Assembly: GCF_026167665.1 (NCBI RefSeq)
Contig: NZ_CP098740.1
Span: 3,472,001 to 3,536,000, forward strand
Length of the DNA: 64,000 bases
From: Streptomyces drozdowiczii
GTDB taxonomy: Bacteria; Actinomycetota; Actinomycetes; Streptomycetales; Streptomycetaceae
Reading direction: 5' to 3'
The notes below the pieces were generated by a model, which was not told the DNA's origin, made no database searches, and saw only the letters and a list, made by a program, of their open reading frames with translations. This document shows, piece after piece, positions 50,551 through 59,226 of this stretch; position 1 is the first letter of the stretch, and each line of letters opens with the position of its first letter. Both the position numbers and the translations under genes were made by a program.

Positions 50551-51903
50551 ATGAGGCGGCGCAGCAGGATGCGGGGGGCGCTCGCGACGATGGCGGCGGT
50601 GTTCGCGGTGGCGGCGCTGCCGGGACAGGCGTACGCGGCCGGTGCCCCCGGCTCGTACACCTTCGATCCGGACGCCGAGTCGGCCGTCGGCGCCGACATC
50701 AGCGCCGAGGCGTCGAAGCTGGAGCCGGGCGGGGTCTACAGGAGCGCGATCCGGAGCGGGCAGAAGCTGTACTACCGGCTGGACCTGGACGCGAAGACCA
50801 ACGCCTATGTCTCCGCCGTCGTCGTGCCGAAGAGCGGCGGCAAGGTGTCGTACGGGGACGGGATCACGGTCAGCATCCGGGACAGCTCGGACGACGAATG
50901 CAGCTCCCAGGACGCCGTGTTCGGGTCCGCGCAGTACCCCCGCCCCATCGCCGCGTACGCCTCCCGGCGGATCGACAAGGACGGCAGCTGCCAGGACGCC
51001 GGCACGTACTACGTGCTGATCGAGCGGGAGACCAAGGAGACCTCCGACCAGGGGGAGTGGGACCTGGAGCTGCGTTACGCCTCCGAGCCGCAGCTCGCGA
51101 AGCCCTCCCCCGAGGCGACCACCGCCCCGACGGCCTGGCCGTCCGCGTCCCCGCCGCCGCCCGCCGCCGCCACGGACAACACCCGGCGCGGGGGCGCCGG
51201 TTACTACGACGCCACGAGCCTGGAGACGGGTGAGTGGAAGGACCGGATCGAGCCCGGGCAGACCCTCTTCTACCGGGTGCCGGTGGACTGGGGCCAGCAG
51301 CTCTTCGCGACGGCCGGGCTGAGCAACAGCACCTCCGAGAAGAGCGCCTACGTCAGCAGCGCGCTGGCGGTGTCGCTGGAGAACCCCGCGCTGGGGCACG
51401 TCGCCGAGGTGTCGCCCACGTCCTATTCGGGAAAGCCGATCTCCGTCCCCTTCGACCCGCTGCCCCCGGTGGCGTACGAGAACCGCTACGACTCCAGTGA
51501 CGATGTCGGCGGGATGCGGTTCGCGGGCTGGTACTACCTCTCCGTCTCGCTGAGCCCGGAGGTCGCGAAGCCGTACGGGCAGAAGCCGATCGCGCTGACC
51601 CTCAAGATCAGCGTGAAGGGCGAGGCGGAGGAGTCGCCGTACAAGGGCGATGCCGGGATCTTCGCCGTGACCCCGGGCGACAAGGACGCGGCGCGGCAGG
51701 GGCAGAGCGGCGCGCAGGCCGCTGAGGCCGCGGGCGAGCGCGACACGATGAAGCTGGTCGCGGCGGCCGGGATCGGCGCCGGCACCGTGCTGGTGCTCTG
51801 GCTGGGGGCGTGGACCCTGATCGCGCGACGCCGCGCGGCCGCCGCACCGGCCGCGCCCACGGGCGGGCCGTACCCGTACGGAGGGCCGCCCCAGGCTTGG
51901 TAG
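50551..51903 (+). CDS. Secreted protein with C-terminal membrane anchor
   Basis: About 450 aa from ATG 50551 (an in-frame GTG at 50548 is as good; GAGGGG at 50536-50541). Signal peptide MRGALATMAAVFAVAALPGQAYA; then two similar beta-rich segments (about 35-185 and 215-385), each starting with a DA...LEPG-YRSAIRSGQKLYYRL / ET...IEPGQTLFYRVPV theme, separated by a Pro/Ala linker; then one transmembrane helix (LVAAAGIGAGTVLVLWLGAWTLI) and a Pro/Gly cytoplasmic tail. The internal duplication suggests two pre-peptidase-C-like or related sandwich domains. Function unknown. Confidence 0.8.
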   Translation: MRRRSRMRGALATMAAVFAVAALPGQAYAAGAPGSYTFDPDAESAVGADISAEASKLEPGGVYRSAIRSGQKLYYRLDLDAKTNAYVSAVVVPKSGGKVSYGDGITVSIRDSSDDECSSQDAVFGSAQYPRPIAAYASRRIDKDGSCQDAGTYYVLIERETKETSDQGEWDLELRYASEPQLAKPSPEATTAPTAWPSASPPPPAAATDNTRRGGAGYYDATSLETGEWKDRIEPGQTLFYRVPVDWGQQLFATAGLSNSTSEKSAYVSSALAVSLENPALGHVAEVSPTSYSGKPISVPFDPLPPVAYENRYDSSDDVGGMRFAGWYYLSVSLSPEVAKPYGQKPIALTLKISVKGEAEESPYKGDAGIFAVTPGDKDAARQGQSGAQAAEAAGERDTMKLVAAAGIGAGTVLVLWLGAWTLIARRRAAAAPAAPTGGPYPYGGPPQAW

Positions 51904-51925
51904 GCGGGGGCGGCCGTCCTCGTAC

Positions 51926-53247
51926 TCAGGACTGGGTCAGCGCCCAGATGCCCACGGCGAAGCAGACCAGGGCCACCAGCAGGACCGGGACCGCCACCTT
52001 CGGGGGTGGTCCCGGACGCGTTCCGGGGGAGGACGCCGGTGCCTGGAAGGGGGCTGCCCCTTGCTGGGGGCCGTGTAGGGGTGGGTGAAGGGCTGATCGT
52101 GCGGGCCGGGGGCCGGTGCGGGCACGGGGCTCGCTGCCGGGGCGGTGTAGCCGACCGGGTTCGGATAGCCGTACGGAGCGGCGGGTGCCGCGGTTTGCGG
52201 GGCGTGGGGCGCGGGAACGGCCGGCCCGGGGGGCGGGAGGTGGAAGCTGCCCGTCTCGGACATGGAAGCCGGGGCGGAGGGGGAGGGCTGCGGCGCGAAC
52301 TGCCCGTCCGTGCGGGGGTCGGTTGTCCGAGGACCCGGGGAGTGCGCTGCCGTCGTCCCGCCGGACCGCAGGGGGCCGTCGGGGCCGAAGCCCTCGGGCA
52401 GCGGGCCGATCTGGTCGAAGACCTCCACCGGCTCCTCGGCCTCCGAGGGCTCGGGAAGCATCTCGACGGCGGCGTTCAGCGCCTTGCGCGCACCCGTGGC
52501 CGTACGGAAACGGTCCTGCGGGTCAGGTTGCAGGAGCCCCGCGATGACCTGCCACAACGGCTCCGGGACGCCGTCCGGGGCGCTGGGAGTGCCGTGTTCG
52601 GCGAAGTGCTCGATGAGATCCTGCGAGTCGGGCTTGGTGCCCTGGAGCAGATAGAGGGCGACCAGGCCGACCGCGAAGAGGTCCGCCGGGAAGTCCGGTT
52701 CGGCGCCCATCATCTGCTCGGGAGCGAAGTAACCGAGCGTCCCCACCACGTAGTTGGTCTCGGTGAGGCGGGGCTCGCCCTTGCGCATGGAGATGCCGAA
52801 GTCGGACAGCCGCAGATGCGGGCGGCCCCGACCGGTGGCCTCCATAAGGATGTTGGCCGGTTTGATGTCCCGGTGCACGACGCCTTCGGCGTGCACCGTC
52901 GAGAGGCCGGACAGCAGCTGGTCGAGCAGGGTGCAGACGAATCGAGGGGGCAACGGGCCGTAGTCGCCGATGACATGGGCCAGCGAGCCGCCGCTGACGA
53001 GGTCCATGGTGAAGAGGACCTGGTCGTCGTCGGCGGCCCAACTGGCCGGAGCGAGCACATGGGGGTGCTCGATGCGCAGCGCCTGTTCACGGACGAAGCG
53101 GAGCAAGGTGTGCGCGTCGCTCTGCTGGAGCACCTTGGCCGCCACATAGCGGCGGCGCCGGTGGTCCCAGGCGCGCCACACGGCACCGACCCCACCGCGT
53201 CCGATCGGATCGACCAGTTCGTACCGTCCGGCGAAGACCTCACCCAT
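51926..53247 (-). CDS. Membrane-linked serine/threonine protein kinase (frameshift near the 3' end)
   Basis: The ATG at 53247 starts a Hanks-type kinase: P-loop IGRGGVGAVW, AAKVL lysine, catalytic VVHRDIKPANIL, SDFG and APE (YFAPEQMMG), so all catalytic residues are present. A Pro/Ala-rich linker follows. As read, the frame ends at 51937 with an Arg/Trp-rich tail. One extra C in the run at 52066-52070 would instead give a transmembrane helix (VAVPVLLVALVCFAVGIWAL) and a stop at 51926, as expected for this family. It is downstream of, and probably co-transcribed with, the XRE-type regulator. Confidence 0.88.
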
Positions 53248-53303
53248 GGCGCTGCGCCCGCTCCCCGTTCGTGTTCCGGCCCTTGCCCCCGTACCGCGCG
53301 GGC

Positions 53304-53852
53304 CTAGCTCTGGTGGCTCTCGTAGTGCGTCACCGCTTCCGCGGTGCGCCCCGCTCCGTACACCCGGAGGAACTCTGCCAGTTCCGGGTGCGTCGGGGCG
53401 AGGGAGTCCGCCGCGTCGATGATGTCACCGGCGGCCGCGACCGAGCGCAGCAGCGACTGGATCTCCCGGACCACCCGGCGCACCGTGGGGGCCCCGCCGC
53501 TGGACGTGGTCTGGCCGGTGCCGGAGAGGACCGAGCCGCCCTGGGACTTCTTGATCTCCTCCATGCGGGTCGTGGCCTCGGCGGCGCTGACGCTGCCGTC
53601 GGCGACCTGGCCGGCCAGCTCCTGAAGGGCCTGGACGCGCTGGACGACCGCCGGGTTGCCGATCTTCGCCCGCTGACCGCTCATGAGCTGGGAGAGCATG
53701 GGAGCGGACAGTCCGAGTGCCGCGGCGAGGCGGGCCTGGTTGAGGCCGAGGTCGTCGATCAGCCGGCGGAAGAGCGCCCCCAACGGCTCCCCGTACCAAC
53801 TGCGCTGGAGGTCTCTGGCTCTGGCCGTCGCCTCTTGCTGCGCTGCATCCAT
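53304..53852 (-). CDS. XRE-like helix-turn-helix DNA-binding protein
   Basis: 182 aa from ATG 53852 (AAGGGGAG upstream). The N-terminal half holds a HTH: LFRRLIDDLGLNQARLAAALGLSAPMLSQLMSGQRAKIGNP. The C-terminal half is Ala/Ser-rich with a helical RRVVREIQSLLRSVAAAGDIID segment. A transcription regulator with unknown targets, 56 bp upstream of the kinase gene on the same strand; the pair may form a signalling unit. Confidence 0.85.
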   Translation of the reverse strand: MDAAQQEATARARDLQRSWYGEPLGALFRRLIDDLGLNQARLAAALGLSAPMLSQLMSGQRAKIGNPAVVQRVQALQELAGQVADGSVSAAEATTRMEEIKKSQGGSVLSGTGQTTSSGGAPTVRRVVREIQSLLRSVAAAGDIIDAADSLAPTHPELAEFLRVYGAGRTAEAVTHYESHQS

Positions 53853-54020
53853 TGCGTCTCCCCTTCGCATCGGCTTCGCTGCTGCGAACCTCGACCAGCA
53901 TCTTACGGAGCGTGGTCGCGCACGGGGAGTCCCTGATTTTTTGCAGGATCACCGGGGTGAGCCGGTACTCTGTTCTGCGGCGGTGGCCAGAACATCGAAG
54001 TGTTCGGGCTGCGCGCTGTC

Positions 54021-54093
54021 GGGGCCTTAGCTCAGTTGGTAGAGCGCTGCCTTTGCAAGGCAGATGTCAGGAGTTCGAATCTCCTAGGCTCCA
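54021..54093 (+). tRNA. tRNA-Ala (TGC anticodon)
   Basis: GGGGCCT at 54021-54027 pairs with AGGCTCC at 54086-54092 (one G-U), D-arm AGCTCAGTTGGTAGAGC, anticodon loop TTTGCAA with TGC, T-arm GAGTTCGAATCTC. CCA is not encoded. Confidence 0.97.
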
Positions 54094-54100
54094 CATCCCG

Positions 54101-54140
54101 AGACCCCCCTGAACTGCGGAAACGCGGATCAGGGGGGTCT
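54101..54140. terminator. Terminator after tRNA-Ala
   Basis: Perfect 12-bp stem AGACCCCCCTGA with TCAGGGGGGTCT, 16-nt loop, followed by TTG. Confidence 0.85.
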
Positions 54141-54223
54141 TTGCGCGCGCCGACGGGCGCCGGGAGACCTCGCGGTCCTCCGGCGCCCGTCCTGGTGCGC
54201 GTGCTGTCGTGCGGGTGCGCGGG

Positions 54224-54954
54224 TCAGGCGCGGTCGTCCGGGCCCGTGGCCTCCGGGCCGTCCTCGCCGACCGCCTCGGCGTCGGCCTGCTTGGCCTCGA
54301 CCTCGGGGTCCAGGACCGTCGAGGCGTGCGGGCTGCCGTCGACGGAGGACAGCGGGGCGCGGTCGTCCACCTCGGTGGGGGCGGGCGGCTCCACCAGCCA
54401 CTCGGGGTTCGCCTGCTTGTCCCACCAGCGCCACACCGCGTAGCCGGCGCCTGCCAGGACGCCGGTGATGGCCAGGCCCTTGAACGCCTTGCCCGCCCTG
54501 GCCCGTCGCTCGTGCTTCCGGGCCAGCTTGCGGATCTGCTTCGCCGTGACCTGGCCGCGCAGGGCGGCCACCGCGGCGGCGCTGCGGGCCGCGGCTTCCT
54601 CGGCCACCGGCTGGGCGGCGGCCCGGGCGCTCTCGATGCGCGGGACGGTGTAGTCCGCGGCGCTGCGGGCGGCCTGACGGGTGCGGAGCGCGGCGCGCTG
54701 GGCGACCTCGTCAACCTTGGGGGTACGTGCGTGCGGGCGAGCTCGATACGCGGGGCGACGTGCGCGCCGTACTGCACACGGGCCTGCTTGGCTGCCTTCG
54801 ACACCTTCGGTGCGAGCAGCGTGCGGGCCTCGTGCGCATAGTGAACGGCCTGGTCCTTGGCCGAGTCGGCGTAGGGCGCCACCACTTCCGCGGCGTGCTG
54901 CACGCTGTCCCTCGCCGAGTCGGTTGCGGCACGCACGCTGTCGATGCGGGTCAC
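54224..54954 (-). pseudogene. DUF5324 family protein, interrupted by a one-base frameshift
   Basis: GTG 54954 (AAGGAGGAGG upstream) begins MTRIDSVRAATDSARDSVQHAAE, an Ala-rich amphipathic helical protein. The frame is lost at the five-C run of the coding strand (54719-54723). With a sixth C the reading continues as PPKVDEVAQRAALRTRQAARS and ends at 54224 after a transmembrane segment (GLAITGVLAGAGYAVWRWW), giving one protein of about 243 aa. Without it, no full-length product is made. Such proteins are conserved in Streptomyces with unknown function; they look apolipoprotein- or envelope-stress-like. Confidence 0.85.
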
Positions 54955-55258
54955 GGGATCCTCCTCCTTGGTGGCGGGTAGGTACTCCGCCTTTCCGCCC
55001 AATTCGAGATCATGCCTGCGCGGGCCCTTTGCGGCATGTGGGGCGGGCATCCGGGTCATTCGGTACCTTCCGATGACCATGCCATGGTTCGTCCGGTATC
55101 GCGCCGGTTCGTCACGCACTTGGCCGCATCGGTCGTGCCGCGGCCGTGGAGCGGCGGCGCGTGCAAGGATCGGAGCGTCGGACCGGTCCGGTCAGCGGGG
55201 CGGGCCGGAGCGCGGCGCAGTCGCGCGAGCACATGTGCAGACTCACGGAAGGCAGATC
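54955..55258. promoter_or_regulatory. Divergent promoter region between DUF5324 gene and cyclophilin
   Basis: A 304-bp gap with both ribosome-binding sites at its edges. I see no further structure. Confidence 0.4.
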
Positions 55259-55786
55259 GTGGCCGAGCAGCTTTACGCCACCTTGAAGACCAACAAGGGC
55301 GACATCGAGATCCGGCTCCTGCCGAACCACGCCCCCAAGACGGTCAAGAACTTCGTCGAGCTCGCCAACGGAGAGCGTGAGTGGACCCATCCCGCCACGG
55401 GGGAGACGTCGAAGGACCGGTTGTACGACGGCACCGTCTTCCACCGCGTGATCAGCGGTTTCATGATTCAGGGCGGTGACCCGCTGGGGAACGGCACCGG
55501 CGGTCCGGGTTACGAGTTCACGGACGAGTTCCACCCCGACCTCGCCTTCAACAAGCCCTATCTGCTGGCCATGGCCAACGCCGGACCGGGCACCAACGGC
55601 TCGCAGTTCTTCATCACCGTCTCGCCGACGGCCTGGCTGACCGGCAAGCACACGATCTTCGGTGAGGTGGAGGACGCGAAGAGCCGGGAGGTGGTGGACG
55701 CCATCGCGACCACCGCGACCAATGCGCGTACCGACCGGCCGGTGCAGGACGTCGTCATCGAGTCGGTCGCCATCGAGAAGCGCTGA
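55259..55786 (+). CDS. Peptidyl-prolyl cis-trans isomerase (cyclophilin A type)
   Basis: 175 aa from GTG 55259 (GGAAGG upstream). Active-site segments FHRVISGFMIQGGDPLGNGTGGPGY (catalytic R), ANAGPGTNGSQFFIT and WLTGKHTIFGEV match cytoplasmic cyclophilins, which catalyse proline isomerisation during folding. No signal peptide. A rhomboid protease gene follows after 145 bp on the same strand, as in S. coelicolor. Confidence 0.96.
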   Translation: MAEQLYATLKTNKGDIEIRLLPNHAPKTVKNFVELANGEREWTHPATGETSKDRLYDGTVFHRVISGFMIQGGDPLGNGTGGPGYEFTDEFHPDLAFNKPYLLAMANAGPGTNGSQFFITVSPTAWLTGKHTIFGEVEDAKSREVVDAIATTATNARTDRPVQDVVIESVAIEKR

Positions 55787-55931
55787 TCGCCCTCCGCGTC
55801 CGCTCGCTCACTCTCCGATTTCCCGTTCGGGAACCAACCGCCCCGCCCGTCCGTATCTCATGGCAGAACGGATGCGCGGGCGGTGTCGTGCGCACCCGTG
55901 CGAAGACGAGGACCGAGGGGACCGGGAAGCC

Positions 55932-56840
55932 ATGGGACCGATGGACCAGCAGCCGCCGGGCGCGTCCGGGCCGCCCCCGCCCGTCGAGGGGCCGGCCCAC
56001 TGCTACCGCCACCCGGACCGGGAGACGGCGGTCCGGTGCGTCCGCTGCGACCGGCCCATCTGCCCGGACTGCATGGTCGACGCGTCGGTCGGCTTCCAGT
56101 GCCCGGACTGCGTCCGCCAGGGGTCCGGTACGGGGCACGGCGCGTCCGCCGCCCGGCCGCGCACGCTGGCCGGGGGCGTCGTCGCGGCGGACCCCCGGCT
56201 GATCACCAAGATCCTGCTGGGGATCAATCTCGCGGTGTTCGTCGCGGTGCTGGCCGACGACGCGCTGCTCGACCGCCTGGTGCTGCTCGGCCGTGCCAAC
56301 TTCTACTACGGCGGACCGCCCGAGGGCATCGCGGAAGGCCAGTGGTACCGGCTGGTGACGTCGATGTTCCTGCACCAGGAGGTGTGGCACATCGCCTTCA
56401 ACATGCTGAGCCTGTGGTGGCTGGGCGGACCGCTGGAAGCGGTGCTGGGCCGGGCCCGCTACCTCGCGCTCTATCTGCTCTCGGGGCTGGCGGGCGGCGC
56501 CCTGACGTACTGGCTGGCGGAGCCGAACCAGCCCTCGCTGGGTGCGTCGGGAGCCATCTTCGGGCTCCTGGGCGCCACCGTCGTACTGATGCGTCGGCTG
56601 AACTACGACATGCGCCCGGTCTTCGCGCTCCTCGCGATCAACCTGCTTCTCACCTTCAACCCCTGGGGCGGGATCGCCTGGCAGGCGCACATCGGCGGGC
56701 TGATCGCCGGGGTGCTGATCGGGATCGGCATGGTGCACGCCCCGCGGGAGCGGCGTGATCTGGTGCAGTTCGGGACCTGTGCACTGGTGCTCGCGGCCGT
56801 CGTCCTGATCGTGGTGACGAGAACGGCCGCCCTCACGTAG
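55932..56840 (+). CDS. Rhomboid family intramembrane serine protease with N-terminal B-box-like zinc finger
   Basis: 302 aa. The N-terminus holds a cysteine/histidine-rich domain (CYRHPDRETAVRCVRCDRPICPDC...FQCPDC), a B-box-type zinc finger common in actinobacterial rhomboids. Six transmembrane helices follow, with the oxyanion HIAFNM, nucleophile GASGAIFG and the catalytic histidine in HIGGLIAG. Start ATG 55932 is provisional; 55941 (MDQQPPG) is the alternative. Substrates unknown. Confidence 0.93.
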   Translation: MGPMDQQPPGASGPPPPVEGPAHCYRHPDRETAVRCVRCDRPICPDCMVDASVGFQCPDCVRQGSGTGHGASAARPRTLAGGVVAADPRLITKILLGINLAVFVAVLADDALLDRLVLLGRANFYYGGPPEGIAEGQWYRLVTSMFLHQEVWHIAFNMLSLWWLGGPLEAVLGRARYLALYLLSGLAGGALTYWLAEPNQPSLGASGAIFGLLGATVVLMRRLNYDMRPVFALLAINLLLTFNPWGGIAWQAHIGGLIAGVLIGIGMVHAPRERRDLVQFGTCALVLAAVVLIVVTRTAALT

Positions 56841-57148
56841 AAGCGGCTGTCGGGGCGAGTGTGGACCATTTGTGACCGAAGTTGTCCACAGGGTTCCACA
56901 GCCTGATCCGGATCTTGTGCATAGCGCGGGTACAACTGTGCCCCTTGTCCCTGAGCTGGGTTTTTCCAGTCGGGACAAGGGGCGTCCCGCCCCCGGGCGG
57001 GGGCGGCTGCAGTCACACCGGCGTCAACGGCCTGAGAGTTATCCACAGATCGTCTGACCTTTTCCCCCACCTGTGGATAACGCTGTGGGTAACTCAGGGC
57101 AGGGGTTGCGGAGCGGGTGCGGCGTGTGGTTCTACGCGGTCGCGCGGG
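56841..57148. promoter_or_regulatory. Intergenic region between convergent rhomboid and crgA genes, with DnaA boxes
   Basis: 308 bp. It contains TTGTCCACA at 56882-56890 (perfect), TTATCCACA at 57039-57047 and the same on the minus strand at 57072-57080, plus the hairpin at 56940-56983. No gene seen. Confidence 0.65.
56940..56983. terminator. Hairpin between rhomboid and crgA genes
   Basis: A 12-bp perfect stem (GCCCCTTGTCCC with GGGACAAGGGGC) with an inner CTGG/CCAG pair around GTTTTT. Probable bidirectional terminator. Confidence 0.75.
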
Positions 57149-57403
57149 CTACTTCCACTGGGTGGAGACGCCGAAGCCGCCGGCGATGAAGCCGAAGCCG
57201 ACGACGATGTTCCAGTTCCCCAGCGACTTGATCGGCAGGTCGCCGTCGGTCACGTAGAAAACGACGATCCAGGCCAGCCCGATCAGGAAGAGCGCCAGCA
57301 TCACGGGCGCCACCCAGCTGCGGCTGGTGAGCTTTATGTTGGTCGCCTGCTTCGCCGGGGGCGGCGTGAAGTCGGCCTTCTTGCGGATCCGTGACTTCGG
57401 CAC
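57149..57403 (-). CDS. crgA: Cell division protein CrgA
   Basis: 84 aa: [18 protein letters not shown], the invariant CrgA start, and two transmembrane helices ([21 protein letters not shown] and [19 protein letters not shown]). CrgA interacts with FtsZ, FtsI and CwsA and restrains septation in Streptomyces aerial hyphae. It is divergent from the DUF881 gene. Confidence 0.97.
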   Translation of the reverse strand: MPKSRIRKKADFTPPPAKQATNIKLTSRSWVAPVMLALFLIGLAWIVVFYVTDGDLPIKSLGNWNIVVGFGFIAGGFGVSTQWK

Positions 57404-57606
57404 GAGGAACTCTCCTGTCGATGCGCTGCGTGACCGCGCAGGGAACTGTGGCTGGCGCCGGGGCGGGGCGCGAGGGGGAATGTGGCCTCCCCCGGGCGTC
57501 CGTTAGCGTAGTCCTTCCGTGGCACCGAAGGAGATAAGGGTACGTTGAGCAATTCTGCCGACTCTCCCCCGGGCCGGTCCGCCGTACCTTCCGGCACCCG
57601 GCCAGA

Positions 57607-58311
57607 GTGCTCACGGCTGCCGTTTTCGCCCTTGCCGGGCTCATCTTCGTGACCAGCGCGAATACGGCGAAGGGCACCAATATCCGCACCGACGCCTCGC
57701 TGCTGAAGCTTTCGGACCTCATCCAGCAGCGCAGCGAGAAGAACGCCGCCCTGGAGGAGTCCGCCGCGTCCGTGCGCGGGGACATCGACAGCCTCGCCCA
57801 GCGCGACAACGGCAGCACCAAGGCGGAGGCCGCCAAGCTCAGGGCGCTGGAGCGGACCGCGGGCACTACCGCGCTGTCCGGCCCCGCCGTCTCCGTGACG
57901 CTCAACGACGCCCCGCCCAACGCCACCGCCAGCCCCGGCTACCCCGACCCGCAGCCCAACGACCTGGTCATCCACCAGCAGGACCTCCAGGCGGTCGTCA
58001 ACGCCCTCTGGCAGGGCGGCGCCAAGGGCGTCAAGGTCATGGACCAGCGGCTGATCTCCACCAGCGCCGTGCGCTGCGTCGGCAACACCCTGATCCTCCA
58101 GGGCCGGGTCTACTCGCCCCCGTACAAGATCACCGCGGTCGGTGACCCCGATGCGCTGCGACGCGCGCTGGATGCCTCGCCCGCCATCCAGAACTACCTG
58201 CTGTACGTGCAGGCGTACGGGCTCGGCTGGAAGGTGGACGAGCAGGGGGCGGCGACCCTTCCCGGCTACTCGGGCGCGGTGGACCTGCACTACGCGGAGC
58301 CGGTGAAGTAG
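57607..58311 (+). CDS. DUF881 family membrane-anchored protein (5' end frameshifted)
   Basis: The intact frame from GTG 57607 gives 234 aa: a transmembrane anchor (TAAVFALAGLIFVTSANT), a coiled-coil (LKLSDLIQQRSEKNAALEES) and the DUF881 domain with DLVIHQQDLQAVVNALWQGGAKGVKVMDQRLISTSAVRCVGNTLILQGRVY. The natural start is probably TTG 57545 (LSNSADSPP), but it is in another frame; one more C in the run at 57566-57570 would join the two and give about 255 aa. DUF881 proteins resemble the division gene region proteins of Firmicutes (YlxX/YlxW-like). It precedes pabA and sortases. Confidence 0.83.
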   Translation: MLTAAVFALAGLIFVTSANTAKGTNIRTDASLLKLSDLIQQRSEKNAALEESAASVRGDIDSLAQRDNGSTKAEAAKLRALERTAGTTALSGPAVSVTLNDAPPNATASPGYPDPQPNDLVIHQQDLQAVVNALWQGGAKGVKVMDQRLISTSAVRCVGNTLILQGRVYSPPYKITAVGDPDALRRALDASPAIQNYLLYVQAYGLGWKVDEQGAATLPGYSGAVDLHYAEPVK

Positions 58312-58405
58312 CAGACGGCGACAGGCGCCGCACAGCTTTCCACAGGCATCCCACGCCGGGCCCCGAGCCCCTTAGTCTGGACCCGGTACCGAATGGAGGG
58401 TCTGG

Positions 58406-58591
58406 ATGTACAGCTGGATCTGGCGGCATCTGCCGGGCAACGTGTGGGTGCGTGGGTTCATTTCGCTCGTGCTCGCCCTGGCGGTCGTCTATGTGCTGTT
58501 CCAGTACGTCTTCCCGTGGGCGGAGCCGCTGCTTCCGTTCGGCGACGTGACGGTCGACGGAGCGAGCGCGCCGGCGGGGGCCGCCCGATGA
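58406..58591 (+). CDS. Small membrane protein upstream of pabA
   Basis: 61 aa from ATG 58406: MYSWIWRHLPGNVWVRG, one transmembrane helix (FISLVLALAVVYVLFQYVFPWAEP) and a short extracytoplasmic end. The stop overlaps the pabA ATG by 4 bp (ATGA), so the genes are translationally coupled. Conserved in Streptomyces at this place; function unknown. Confidence 0.85.
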   Translation: MYSWIWRHLPGNVWVRGFISLVLALAVVYVLFQYVFPWAEPLLPFGDVTVDGASAPAGAAR

Positions 58592-59226
58592 GCGCCCGCA
58601 TCCTCGTCGTGGACAACTACGACAGCTTCGTCTTCAACCTCGTCCAGTACCTCTACCAGCTCGGTGCCGAGTGCGAGGTGCTGCGCAACGACGAGGTGAC
58701 CACGGCCCACGCGCAGGACGGCTTCGACGGCGTCCTGCTCTCCCCCGGCCCCGGCACCCCGGAGCACGCGGGCGTCTGCGTCGACATGGTGCGGCACTGC
58801 GCGGCGACCGGCGTCCCGGTCTTCGGGGTCTGCCTGGGCATGCAGTCCATGGCCGTGGCGTACGGCGGCGTCGTCGGCCGCGCCCCCGAGCTGCTGCACG
58901 GCAAGACCTCGCCGGTGCTCCACGAGGGCGCGGGCGTGTTCGCCGGGCTGCCCTCGCCCTTCACCGCGACCCGCTACCACTCGCTCGCCGCCGAGCCGGA
59001 CACCGTGCCCGACGAGCTGGAGGTCACCGCGCGGACCGCCGACGGCATCATCATGGGCCTCCGCCACCGCGAGCTGGCCGTCGAGGGCGTGCAGTTCCAC
59101 CCGGAGTCGGTGCTCACCGAGCACGGCCACCTGATGCTGGCCAACTGGCTGGTGCGCTGCGGGGACACCGGAGCCGTCGAGAGGTCGGCGGGGCTCGCTC
59201 CGGTGGTGGGCAAGGCCGTCGCGTGA
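58588..59226 (+). CDS. pabA: Glutamine amidotransferase component of aminodeoxychorismate/anthranilate synthase
   Basis: 212-aa class I glutamine amidotransferase: ILVVDNYDSFVFNLVQYL start, LLSPGPGTPEHAG, nucleophile in VFGVCLGMQSMA and the H/E of VEGVQFHPESVLTEHG. It supplies ammonia to PabB or TrpE to make 4-amino-4-deoxychorismate or anthranilate; the partner is not in the window. Its GTGA end overlaps the sortase start. Position next to sortases is typical in Streptomyces. Confidence 0.93.
   Translation: MSARILVVDNYDSFVFNLVQYLYQLGAECEVLRNDEVTTAHAQDGFDGVLLSPGPGTPEHAGVCVDMVRHCAATGVPVFGVCLGMQSMAVAYGGVVGRAPELLHGKTSPVLHEGAGVFAGLPSPFTATRYHSLAAEPDTVPDELEVTARTADGIIMGLRHRELAVEGVQFHPESVLTEHGHLMLANWLVRCGDTGAVERSAGLAPVVGKAVA

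Noticed and set aside
54067..55119. A 350-codon minus-strand frame as the DUF5324 protein
   Set aside because: After residue about 133 it becomes Pro/Arg/Ser-rich sequence from the wrong frame; the real continuation is in the frame ending at 54224.
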